64,000 nucleotides of DNA from Dipodascopsis uninucleata var. uninucleata. Lineage: Eukaryota > Ascomycota > Lipomycetes > Lipomycetales > Lipomycetaceae. The notes beneath the pieces are model-generated. The model was not told the origin of the DNA. It did not search any database and was given only the letters and a program-made list of their open reading frames with translations. How positions within the stretch are numbered: the stretch's first letter is position 1; each line of letters starts with the position of its first letter. The position numbers and the translations under genes were made by a program. Below, piece after piece: positions 34,869 to 44,197 of this stretch. The stretch spans positions 1,014,501-1,078,500 of the forward strand of contig JAJLTO010000003.1 of NCBI GenBank assembly GCA_030568195.1. The letters run 5' to 3'.

Positions 34869-36077
34869 ATGTCGGAGTCAGATTCGAGTGAGTTTTACGT
34901 TGAGGCAGAAGAGAACTTGTCTGATAATGATTATAAAGAAGTTACCAGTAATCATGACGTGGACAACGATTTGAACGGCATATATGATGAAGAATGGGGT
35001 GATAGCAGCAGAGATGATAGCAGCAATAGTATTGGAAGTGACATAGAAGAGAACTTTGAAGATAGAAAACATCAAGCCACTGAGTTTGATCGCGAAATTG
35101 AGAAAGATCTGTCCAAGACAGCTCAAATAACAGATTTTAAGAATCTTCTCAACGTTCTTGAACGAAATCATAGGACATCATTAGCCTTACATCTTGCGGT
35201 TTCTGCTCGACTAATGGGAAAAGAACGAAAGCATAGACTTGGAAATTTGGAAACTTCATCGAGACTTGCAATCCGGCCAAGCTGGACTGCGTGGCCCCTG
35301 CCTGCTCGTAATAACATGCTTGACAACAGTGATGTAGACAAATATGAGCTGGGCCATCTTGGAAATTTTGACGAAAAAACAAAGGATACAGAAGAGTCGC
35401 CTATTAGAGATGGTTACGAATCTCATGTAATCGAACGTTCGAATATGTTCGCTGCAAAACTGTTTATGAAGCCTCTAATATCAGAAATTTCAGCTGCCTG
35501 TATCAGGAGCCTGACAAAGAAGGATAGGATACGGAGAGCTCTTGGCAGTAATGAAGAAGAAGAAAATATGTATTCAAACTCTGAGCTCGAAAAGGATTTA
35601 CTTTTTCCGCATGCACATGAGACGATCTTAAGCTTTATAGATAGGATGATCGAGGCACTGGCTACTATAAGAATCTCTCAAGCACCGGACAGCGTACGCC
35701 ATCGTCTAGACAAGTTAAGTTGGCAAGATGTCCTTACGGTTGCTGGGATGATTGGTATACCCTTTTTTGATGCGTCTGATAACGTTATGTCTGATGACAG
35801 AGGCAGATGGGTTGAAATTATTGAGAGTGTAAGGAAATCTTGTCAAAATCTATTTCCTGAGGATCCTGCACCGCCTCCTTTCACTGTTCTTCCTAGACAG
35901 GGAGGGTTCCGAAAAGAATGGGAGCCTGGTGAACTTGTCCGGGGAAGAGGATGGTATTCAAAAAAAAAGGAGGGTGAGACACAGATCTCTACAGGAAAAA
36001 GGTACCGTACATTTGAAAACGATATAGGTTACTTTTCAGACTCAAAGACAGACAGGAAAAAACTAAAGTTTTCATAA
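34869..36077 (+). CDS. Possible Rrn9-like RNA polymerase I initiation factor
   Basis: A single exon of 402 residues. The N-terminus is acidic and Ser-rich (about residues 1-75). An ordered region follows with LLNVLERNHRTSLALHLAVS and RPSWTAWPLPA, resembling the Rrn9 domain signature (xxWTxWPLP plus a short helix ending in HLY/HLA). Nearer the C-terminus, LSWQDVLTVAGMIGIPF matches a WxDVLxxAxxxG pattern that I recall at the C-terminus of filamentous-fungal Rrn9 proteins, followed by ESVRKSCQNLFPEDPAPPPF. Rrn9 is part of the upstream activation factor at rDNA promoters. The assignment is from remembered motifs, so it is tentative. That it is a real gene is secure. Confidence 0.55.
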   Translation: MSESDSSEFYVEAEENLSDNDYKEVTSNHDVDNDLNGIYDEEWGDSSRDDSSNSIGSDIEENFEDRKHQATEFDREIEKDLSKTAQITDFKNLLNVLERNHRTSLALHLAVSARLMGKERKHRLGNLETSSRLAIRPSWTAWPLPARNNMLDNSDVDKYELGHLGNFDEKTKDTEESPIRDGYESHVIERSNMFAAKLFMKPLISEISAACIRSLTKKDRIRRALGSNEEEENMYSNSELEKDLLFPHAHETILSFIDRMIEALATIRISQAPDSVRHRLDKLSWQDVLTVAGMIGIPFFDASDNVMSDDRGRWVEIIESVRKSCQNLFPEDPAPPPFTVLPRQGGFRKEWEPGELVRGRGWYSKKKEGETQISTGKRYRTFENDIGYFSDSKTDRKKLKFS

Positions 36078-36616
36078 TAGAAGAGCTCGGCTGTATTCCT
36101 CAAAAAAAAAAAAAGAAACTTATGGACAACTAATGTATTTATGACTATCAAATACAGCCATGTATATAAAGTAATGATAACTTACGACAGCATTGATCTT
36201 GCTGGCTCAGTATTGGAGACAAAATTACATACTTTTTTGTATATACACTCATTTTGTTACAATATTCTCATGCACATTCTTCCTATTGAAATCTCATACA
36301 AACTACACCCATCCCAAGACTGGAAAATCTTTGATAATCAATTACTCGTATTGAAACCACCGTAAGTTGCCTAGAGCACTACTTTGCTTATAGAGCATCT
36401 TTAAGATAGTAAATGAATTATATATAGAAAGCAGAAAGAAACATCTAGGAATCAGTTCAAATCAACACGAATAAGAATTACAATCACTGAACTCTACAGC
36501 TATATTTAGAATCGAAAACACCTACATATCAAACAAATGTAAAATAAATAACTATTGAACAAAAGATATTATACGTAAATTTAAAAACAAGTACGCTAGC
36601 AAGAATACGTCCTTCT
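36078..36616. other. Convergent 3' intergenic region
   Basis: AT-rich spacer between the Rrn9-like and LAG1 3' ends. It contains an A12 run near 36100 and no supportable gene. Confidence 0.5.
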
Positions 36617-38035
36617 TCACTTAGTTGACGTGAGCGCAATAGATTCATCGACTAGCGTTTTTTCATCCATATCATCCATCTCGTCTTGAAACGTATGCCC
36701 CTCGAATTCGACACCGTCATTTTCATCTTCGATTTCGAATTCAGTCTCATCCTCATCGATTATCAACTCATCTTCATCATCGCTTCTGCTATCCTCAGCA
36801 CTATTTCCGCTAAGGACTTTAATTGCGACTTTCAAAATCATATATAGCCAAATGAGCGTAACAATTTGGAGAATCCACATGAGACCAATAAAAGCATAAT
36901 GGACTAGTTCTGTAAAGCACTGCTCTTCTCCCTGCGCAACGCGGGTCTTATTTGGTGATGTTGAAAGGGAATCCCCAATGCTAACAACATCATCCAAAGG
37001 ATCGAAAACACACTTGTATCCAATAAGTATAGGGGCATCGAACATTGCTGACAAGAGAAGCTTGATATATAAGACATGACGTCCAATAATCCAATTCACA
37101 ATAAAAACACCAAACATAAAGTCACAAATAGTTTGATATCCCATGTATTTAAGCATTTTGGCAAACGATAAGAAAATATCTCCAAAGTCCATAATACAAA
37201 GAACTACATTTCCAATTCTTGTGAAGCAATAGTTGTACGAGGCAATCAATAGTAAGCAAGTAACTATATGATGTGTAAACATCTGATGAAAATCTTTGCG
37301 TCGCTGCTCTATATTAAGAACAAAAATCTGCTGTAGCCAAAATGCAATCTGAGCCAGATAGTAACATTTAAATGTGTCTGTTTGTTCTCTGTGCGGCCAA
37401 TTTACCCATAACTCATTGGTATTGAACCAATACGACGAGTTGTACATTAGATAGAGTCCGAAAGACGAAAATAAGCAATAGTAACAAAAACTCCATGCTT
37501 GTTCGGCAAATCTAATTAGAGGCTTGGATGAGGTGACTCCTGAATAAGAAGCAACCGGTATGAATACATAATCCATCGAAAAAGCGCGAATGAAGGTGAA
37601 AAGTAGCACCCATAAAAAGATAAAATATAAGTCATCTGGACCCTTGACATACTTACCCGAATGTTCGACTCTATGCGAAAGAAAAAAGAATTTTGAAGTG
37701 ATATGCTGAAATGGCAAAAAAATGTGAATGGCCAACAATATTGAAATAATAGTGATCGGAAAAGAAATCTGATGCCGAAAGAAATATGCCAATACAGGAT
37801 TAGTCGAACTAGATAGCACAGAAGTAGATCTTAGCATGCGATTCCTAGTTCTTGATCTTCTGATTTGAGAATTCTCAGCAACCAATTTTGGTTTTTGGTC
37901 TGAGGTAGAATCTGAGGCTGGAAGCTTAGATGCTGCTGGTACACTGGCAGAAAGTAGCGTAACAGATCTTCGATTTCGTAATTGTCTATTCGGTACATCT
38001 AATTCTATCATTTTTCTATCCTCTAAAGAAGCCAT
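36617..38035 (-). CDS. LAG1: Ceramide synthase, LAG1/LAC1 family
   Basis: Acyl-CoA-dependent ceramide synthase of the ER, joining sphingoid bases to fatty acyl chains. A single exon of 472 residues. Seen: a basic, Ser-rich N-terminus, a first membrane span (ISFPITIISILLAIHIFLPF), and the TLC/Lag1p domain at about residues 165-395. The domain includes the catalytic motif region DFHQMFTHHIVTCLLLIASY followed by NVVLCIMDFGDIFLSFAKML, with the conserved HH pair and two Asp residues. Further spans and an acidic cytosolic tail (DSRSDDEDELIIDEDETEFE) follow, of the type phosphorylated by casein kinase 2 in yeast Lag1/Lac1. Fungi with glucosylceramide often keep two ceramide synthases for separate pools. 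Which type this is cannot be told here. Confidence 0.93.
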   Translation of the reverse strand: MASLEDRKMIELDVPNRQLRNRRSVTLLSASVPAASKLPASDSTSDQKPKLVAENSQIRRSRTRNRMLRSTSVLSSSTNPVLAYFFRHQISFPITIISILLAIHIFLPFQHITSKFFFLSHRVEHSGKYVKGPDDLYFIFLWVLLFTFIRAFSMDYVFIPVASYSGVTSSKPLIRFAEQAWSFCYYCLFSSFGLYLMYNSSYWFNTNELWVNWPHREQTDTFKCYYLAQIAFWLQQIFVLNIEQRRKDFHQMFTHHIVTCLLLIASYNYCFTRIGNVVLCIMDFGDIFLSFAKMLKYMGYQTICDFMFGVFIVNWIIGRHVLYIKLLLSAMFDAPILIGYKCVFDPLDDVVSIGDSLSTSPNKTRVAQGEEQCFTELVHYAFIGLMWILQIVTLIWLYMILKVAIKVLSGNSAEDSRSDDEDELIIDEDETEFEIEDENDGVEFEGHTFQDEMDDMDEKTLVDESIALTSTK

Positions 38036-38473
38036 CGATAATTATCTAGATTGATATCGTCTGGCAGGTTAAGTTACGATTCAATTTTTGGTGATCTCTA
38101 GAGTCTTCCTCCGCGACGTTCAATCGATGAGGAATCGTGTATGATTTCAGTTCAGTGCAATCAGCTATCGTTTAGAGTCGCTAATACTATTTCTTTCTGA
38201 TATGTGTTACACTTTTTTCGTCTTCTATAAAATGAACGTAAATAGGCTTGCGGTGTGATAGATTCAAATTCGTACGTGCGTGCGGTGTTCAATGGCAATA
38301 TCTTTCAATAGAGTACCTTATAAACTGTCGTCCTACTTTATGGAATTATGATTTCTTCGCAAATACTCATTTCTAATCAGCAATATGAGCTTCAAATTGT
38401 GGTCACTAAAAATTAAAAAGCACAATTGGTATTAGTAACAGGCTATGTATAATTCCTTAGAAATTTGACAGAG

Positions 38474-38749
38474 ATGCAGCCTGTCGAGACAGATACGCGA
38501 GCACAGGCTCTAGAAAGATCGTCTGCCCAGAGAAAGAGCGGCTTGCGAGATCACCTAGCTGCTATGCGCTCAGTTCAATCATGGTCGTCGGCTAGCCGCC
38601 CAAGAGTGGCTCAGTTTCTTACCTGCTATTATAGTAAACCAGTGATTTTCTGTTCTTCGATCAGAAATGCTTGTCGAGATGCGTTATATGCTGTGGGAGA
38701 TTGCAAAAGACGACCGTACGAATTATACAAGTCGCCTACCTTTAGCTAG
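38474..38749 (+). CDS. Small ORF, 91 residues, unknown
   Basis: Opens MQPVETDTRAQALERSSAQR and is Arg/Ser/Ala-rich, with four Cys in its second half (LTCYYS, FCSSIRNACRD, GDCKRR). No family was recognised and no introns are evident. Its composition differs from random AT-rich frames, which are Ile/Phe/Tyr-rich, and that is the only reason to list it. It may be spurious. Confidence 0.2.
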   Translation: MQPVETDTRAQALERSSAQRKSGLRDHLAAMRSVQSWSSASRPRVAQFLTCYYSKPVIFCSSIRNACRDALYAVGDCKRRPYELYKSPTFS

Positions 38750-40578
38750 AAGCACTCGATTAAAGAATACGATGTAAACAGGACAATAGAAAGACTCTGA
38801 ATATTCGAACTGGTCTGCCTGTAGAATTATTTAAATGGTTAAACGGCAGGATTTTTTTTTATAAATGAAAATGGAGATTAGACTTAGGAAGCACAGTTGG
38901 GTGGAAGTAAGAGAGACAAATGGTAGCTGAAAGTCGACAAGTTAAGATTCCCGCCTTCAGTTTTTATTTTTATTTTTATTTTTTATAACAATTTTTCCCC
39001 TTCTCTAAGATATATTCTTCCATTTAAGATTTTCACTTCGCTGCAGAGTATCGGAGATATTATTAATATATATGCGTTCGTGCATATATTACAAAGTATC
39101 TTGTAGGTAATAGTTTATGTAATTCTAGGCTCTTATGTTAGCATTAAAGTCAGGAGTCCTGAGGTTCCAATACCTTTTGATACACGAGATGAATGCTATA
39201 TAAACCTATTTTTATAGGGTGGATGTGGACAGTTCAAAGCATGCAGCCAGTGAGCCAAACCTTATATGATACAAAGTTTGCTGCTGCATAACGCCTACAG
39301 TTTTCACCAGCAGCACTCTTTGTTTGTGTGTGTGTTATGCACACTGCTACACATTAGAAACGCCACATCCTAAAAATAAAATAAAAATAATCAGTCTCAG
39401 GCAAGTGCCCACAGAGACTGCAAAAGACACACAATTGCTCTGTGCATAGGTATTCAAGTCGCTACTTCGTGGTATATTGCATTTTTTGCTAAATAAGCTC
39501 GATGTCATTCATAGTCTTTATAAACAGTATGCTCTAATAGCTAGCACATGTATGTATATTTTGTTGTTCTCCAGTGCCATTAACAATTACATTACTAGAA
39601 CCGTCAAACCAGGCTCTTGCTGTTACAGTTGCATCTCCAAGTGTACTCACTAATCCACCGTTTCTCTGCTACTCCTTGACGTAGAGCCTGTCCATCTGCC
39701 CTTTATTGGCTATCCACTCTCACGCAGCGCCCTCGTCCGCTCAGCAAACCTTGTCATTGGGGAAACAATGGCATTATGTAATGTCATATGACTAATGTTA
39801 CTAAGCACCTAGTTCTTTCTCTCAATGACCCCAACTCAATTTTGGTGAGTCCGGGTAAATGCCTTTTGATCAGGAGGCGGGCTTTCTGTAAGGCAGCGTG
39901 ACCTAGAGCAGTCTTGCGGTCTGTGCAGGCAGGCGGTGCGCAGGATCCTGAAGTCACGGTTTCGCGTCTTTCAGCTACCTGAGGGACTGCAGACGAGATA
40001 TTTTAGAGCTGTTATAAGAAGACTCTAGCGGTAATTGAGTAGCCGAGGCACGATCTGAGTGTGTTATCGACCCGCTCTCACGTAGCGCGATAGCCTCCAT
40101 AAAGATTTTGCTATCCATTGTTAGTAGACTGACCGCTCTAAGCAAAGTGCGGTTGTTTAGGTCGCGCGGCTTGTTATGGACGGCAGTGTATTGGACTTGG
40201 AGCGTGACTGGCATGTACTTCCGACAGATGTGCCTGAATAACAGCGTATTTTTCTTGGTTCTACTATTATTTTTTTTAGAATTTTTTTTGGGGACCCAGG
40301 AAGAGTAGATGCCTGTTGTTTGGCAGGAGTGAGGAGATCACAACCTGTTTATATCACTAATAGACACGAAAATGATCAAGCATGTCCTGTGTGCTCTTTA
40401 TCGCTAATGTATTTCTAGACGCGTGTGACTTTCTAGTTTAATAATTCTCGTCGTATGATCAGCCTAGCGATCCTTAGTGACGCTACATAGCTCAAGAAGA
40501 TCAGCAGGAAATATATATACTCTATAGTGGTTCTTTTTCTCTGCTTGTTTAGTGCTGGCTTGTAAAACCTCAGTACTG

Positions 40579-40598
40579 GCGCTACTTCCGTGTAGCGC
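40579..40598. other. Perfect 7-bp stem hairpin
   Basis: GCGCTAC, a six-base loop TTCCGT, then GTAGCGC. It is GC-rich within AT-rich DNA and could be part of a structured RNA or a protein-binding palindrome. No flanking terminator-like T run or known ncRNA consensus was seen. Confidence 0.35.
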
Positions 40599-42688
40599 AT
40601 ACAACGCTCGCGCGCCTCTCGTGTCTGTTCAGACGCTATTCCCTGTTTTCATCTACACAGCCCTGATATCATGCAGATGGTCCCGCGCTATTACTTGTTG
40701 ATACCCTAAACTTGGTTCATCGGAAACCGCCGCGAGCCAGTAAGGGTCTATTTAATACGAATGACGGGTTACTGCTGTTGAAGTGTTGTTAGTTGCAGCA
40801 TTGCCCTCTCTGCATAAACGACTACGAACTATGGCTCAAAGTAAAGCTTGGCTAAACACATTATAACATCATTCATTCATTATGCTCCAAGATCCATCCA
40901 ATATTTTTCGTCATACTTCTTATTCCATCATTAATGCTCCATCCATTCGTTCTCTAATTTATATCCGCCAGCTATTCACTAGACAGCCAAAATGAATTGC
41001 AAATAGCAAATAGCAATAAAAGCGAACTAGAGTCAGAAATCGGTTGCTGGCAAACCTCCAATCTGCTAATCACTAACATTCTCCCTAGCCGATTGCAGAA
41101 ATACTCTCGCGGCTCGTTTTCCAGCAAATAAATGATATACCGCCTTATGTTACTGTCACGTGACATCCTCTTGCAACCTCGACTATGATTGGATATAGTG
41201 TGCTGGAGCTAGTATGTAGATTTCGTAGCTATATACGGTTAACAATGTATATGCGTCGTGACGTCGCTGCATTTGCGTCATATATGTCCTGTCACAGTGG
41301 CAAATATAGGGCCCTAGCAGCCCCTGTGTTAAACCCTAATAAACATGTTGTCATCGTTCTGGCTGTTTCTTTGCTAGTTGGTCTCGCCGCCACAACAACT
41401 AATAAGCCCTTAACAATTCCTGCTTCCACCAACATAGCAGACAGAAAAATTTTTTGTTAGAAATTTTTTCCGTGTGTTCATACATATTCTTTGCGTTTTT
41501 TGTCTTTATTTTTATTTTATATATAAATTCGCTGCTCTAGGGCATCGTGAAAAGGTAATTATACGATTTTTTTAAAGTAATAGGTCTTACTCTACGTGGT
41601 TGAGAGGGAGTCAAGTGAGTGAACGCGGATTGTATTTATCTTGGATGTGTGGTGGGTGGGTGTGGAATATATATCCGGGTGGGTGTGTTCAAATTAGCTA
41701 CAAGCTTCGAGCGAGAGTGTTATTACAGTATTGCATATACTTGTGAAACGACACATATTCACGAGAGATGGGCACTGGATGTTCTTGTTAAGAAGTACAG
41801 TTATAAAGTGCTAGTTAAAAGAGAGTGTGTGGTCTTCTCACAATTGCTACTATTAGATTACTGAATAAGTAGTTTGGTTCGGGCATGATACTTGAAGAGG
41901 TATGGAGTTATAAAGGTATACATTCTATTGAACGCTGTACCCGCTTCACAACCTGAATATTATCCATATTGATACTCTCAATGACGAGCTATCTTATGGT
42001 TTGTGCGAATGTGAATATGTATATTATTCGTATTCGTTTGTGCTATAAGTAGCATCTGCTGGGGTTTGGACAAGAGTTCGCAAAAAGCGTTAGAGAATGT
42101 GGCTCTTGACTCATTTTCGCGGCGTTTTCAAGGACCTTATATTCAAAGTCAGGCTATTTTTAGTGGAAAGCGCAATAAAAAAATTTCAGGAAAAAGTGTG
42201 CTTTGTTTAGAAGTTGTGTTACTATTTGTCTGGTCGAACTGAATATGTGTGGAGACAATCTTTCAGTTGGCGTTCATTCGCTCGGTTTTGGTTTTTTACG
42301 CCGTTAGTCACTACTGATATACATAATCTCTTTGATTGGCTTGCTTGCATTTTCTTTTTTCAGGTGTGGGAATTTTGGAAATTTTGTTTGGAAACCACTG
42401 TCGACATATTTTATTTTCTTTATGGAGAGCACTTTACTTCCCTCTATTTTTGAGAGTCGAGAAAGAGCATCTTCTATCTAAAGCACATTGATGGTAATCT
42501 TAATCTGGCGTTCTCACCTATAAAATTTTATTGGTCTTCTCAACTCTGCGTCTAACATAAGATCTGTTACATTGATTATGGAATAGTAGAATATCTTTAC
42601 TAACTTGCTACTCGTTTTAATTTGACATAGATAGACTTTCTTTGATTTTGTATTTTATCTCCTTATCCGCTAAATCTCTTTATCCAGC

Positions 42689-44197
42689 ATGTCTTATTAT
42701 GATTCGAGCGCGTGGCAAAGTGCAAATGGCCCATCGTCAACTTGGGATACGCGTTCACAGCTTCCGGCTGAAAGTGCAGGTGCTTTCACGTCTCAGTTGG
42801 ATGAAGTTGATCGTGCTTTAGAAAACCTCATAAAATCTGGAAAGTTTTTTCCTACACGTCGAGATGGTATACCTCTCATGAGTCCTAATCTTCCACCTCA
42901 TGGTCATACTAATCCTTTAGATCCTCGTATGCCACAACCGGTATCTCGTTCTGCCTTTAACGGTATGAACTCGGATTCGGAACTCTTGCGTTCTCAGTCA
43001 TCGATGGCTACATTGAACGGTTATTATGCTAACCAGCGTTTTCAACAAGCTCCTGCTCCTCAAACTGTTCAGCGACAGACTGACTCTGAGCAGGTTATGC
43101 AGATGAAGCGTAGATTGGCTGCTGCTCGTGAACGTGAGTTGCGAAATTTCCATCAAGAACAGCAGTTCAACAGAAGCATGTCGCCGGATACTACCCGAAA
43201 GGTGTTTCAGCAGCTTAGTCCTACTGGGACAATTGGCGATATGCCATCCTTTGGTGCTATCAATGGAGGCATGTCAAAGGAGCGTGTTATGTCCCCTTCA
43301 GCTTTGTCTGAGGAAGATCGTCGCGAGTTTTTGAATCGACAGAATCGTGGATTTTATTCTGGTATTAATAGCGATTCGCCGGTGTCTGTTGATGAACAAA
43401 TTGCTTTGAGATCTGCGGGCCACACCCCGTCTATATCGTCGGAACCCCGTCTTTCTCCCCGCTTGTCGTTTGACTTCTTCCAGCAACAGAATGGTCAAGG
43501 TCAACCAAAGAGCTCAAAGATGTCTAACGCGGCAGGCAATGCGCAAAGTACTTCAATGTCTTCGAATGCTAATGTTAATGTTACTGCTGTTCCTTATGGA
43601 GCACGAAATTCAGAGTCAAATTCTCCTGTTGGTAGATCAAGGAATAACTCTAATGGTACTTCATCGCCATCATCGCGTTCTGCAAATTTTAGCCTCTTTG
43701 ATTCTGCTACCACCCAACAGTCGAATACTTCAGCTTCATCTCCAGAGCATTCTCCTCCTCGAGTGCCATTGGTTCGTAGTAACACTACTTCAGCTGTTGC
43801 TCCTATTGGTACGCGTCCTATTGGATCTACAACTTCATCGTCCGCCTCTGTTAGTGGTGCTATTGGTACTAGGACCATTGGGTCAGCGTTTGGTCTCGGT
43901 GCAGAGAGTGACCCATTCAATCATCATAGCGGTAGCAATAATAACAATAGCATTATTAATCATGTTCCAGAAAGGACTTCGTCTGCAGCATCAAATCCAT
44001 CAATCATCGGAGAGAATTCGCATTCTTCTATTGTTGGTAGTGGTATGAATGGTGGCAGCTATCCTACCCTCAATGGCAACTCAGTTTCCAATTCATCTGC
44101 ATCGTCGTCTAATTCAAATTCTGCGAATGCTATGGCATGGTCTTCAAAAGTTTGGGGAAATAAGGGGTTGGGCATGGCTGCATCTGTTTGGGGTTAA
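42689..44197 (+). CDS. Ser/Asn-rich protein with conserved-looking termini, unknown function
   Basis: A single exon of 502 residues, not assigned to a named family. It begins SYYDSSAWQSANGPSSTWDT and has a predicted N-terminal helix FTSQLDEVDRALENLIKSGK, followed by PTRRDGIPLM. A second helix lies at about residues 128-152 (DSEQVMQMKRRLAAARERE). The rest is Ser/Asn/Gly-rich and disordered. The last residues, SSKVWGNKGLGMAASVWG, look like a conserved C-terminal motif. Such ends on a low-complexity body recall, from memory, uncharacterised fungal proteins. No enzymatic domain, signal peptide or membrane span was found. The long upstream region suggests a long 5' leader, as with many fungal regulators. 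Confidence 0.75.
   Translation: MSYYDSSAWQSANGPSSTWDTRSQLPAESAGAFTSQLDEVDRALENLIKSGKFFPTRRDGIPLMSPNLPPHGHTNPLDPRMPQPVSRSAFNGMNSDSELLRSQSSMATLNGYYANQRFQQAPAPQTVQRQTDSEQVMQMKRRLAAARERELRNFHQEQQFNRSMSPDTTRKVFQQLSPTGTIGDMPSFGAINGGMSKERVMSPSALSEEDRREFLNRQNRGFYSGINSDSPVSVDEQIALRSAGHTPSISSEPRLSPRLSFDFFQQQNGQGQPKSSKMSNAAGNAQSTSMSSNANVNVTAVPYGARNSESNSPVGRSRNNSNGTSSPSSRSANFSLFDSATTQQSNTSASSPEHSPPRVPLVRSNTTSAVAPIGTRPIGSTTSSSASVSGAIGTRTIGSAFGLGAESDPFNHHSGSNNNNSIINHVPERTSSAASNPSIIGENSHSSIVGSGMNGGSYPTLNGNSVSNSSASSSNSNSANAMAWSSKVWGNKGLGMAASVWG

Larger units (their letters stand above)
38036..42688. other. 4.65-kb region without a confident gene
   Basis: The largest gap in the window. It is divergent between LAG1 and the Ser/Asn-rich protein gene. 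It holds small ORFs (38474..38749, 40108..40308, 41185..41460, 41619..41864, 42214..42453), a T/A hexamer run near 38967-38990, a GC-richer island at about 39,650-40,750, a perfect hairpin at 40579..40598, TCACGTGA at 41156..41163 and a telobox-like AACCCTAA at 41332..41339. A TTTTTTCAG acceptor-like site at about 42362 hints at a spliced 5' leader for the downstream gene. No tRNA, transposon or family-level protein was recognised. Confidence 0.4.

Noticed and set aside
41185-41460. 91-residue ORF with a hydrophobic segment
   Set aside because: No family, its start is poorly placed, and its composition fits a chance frame in a leader region.
43470-44048. 192-residue Leu-rich frame overlapping the Ser/Asn-rich protein
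   Set aside because: It is a +1 shadow produced by Ser/Thr/Asn codons. The 502-residue frame is the real one.
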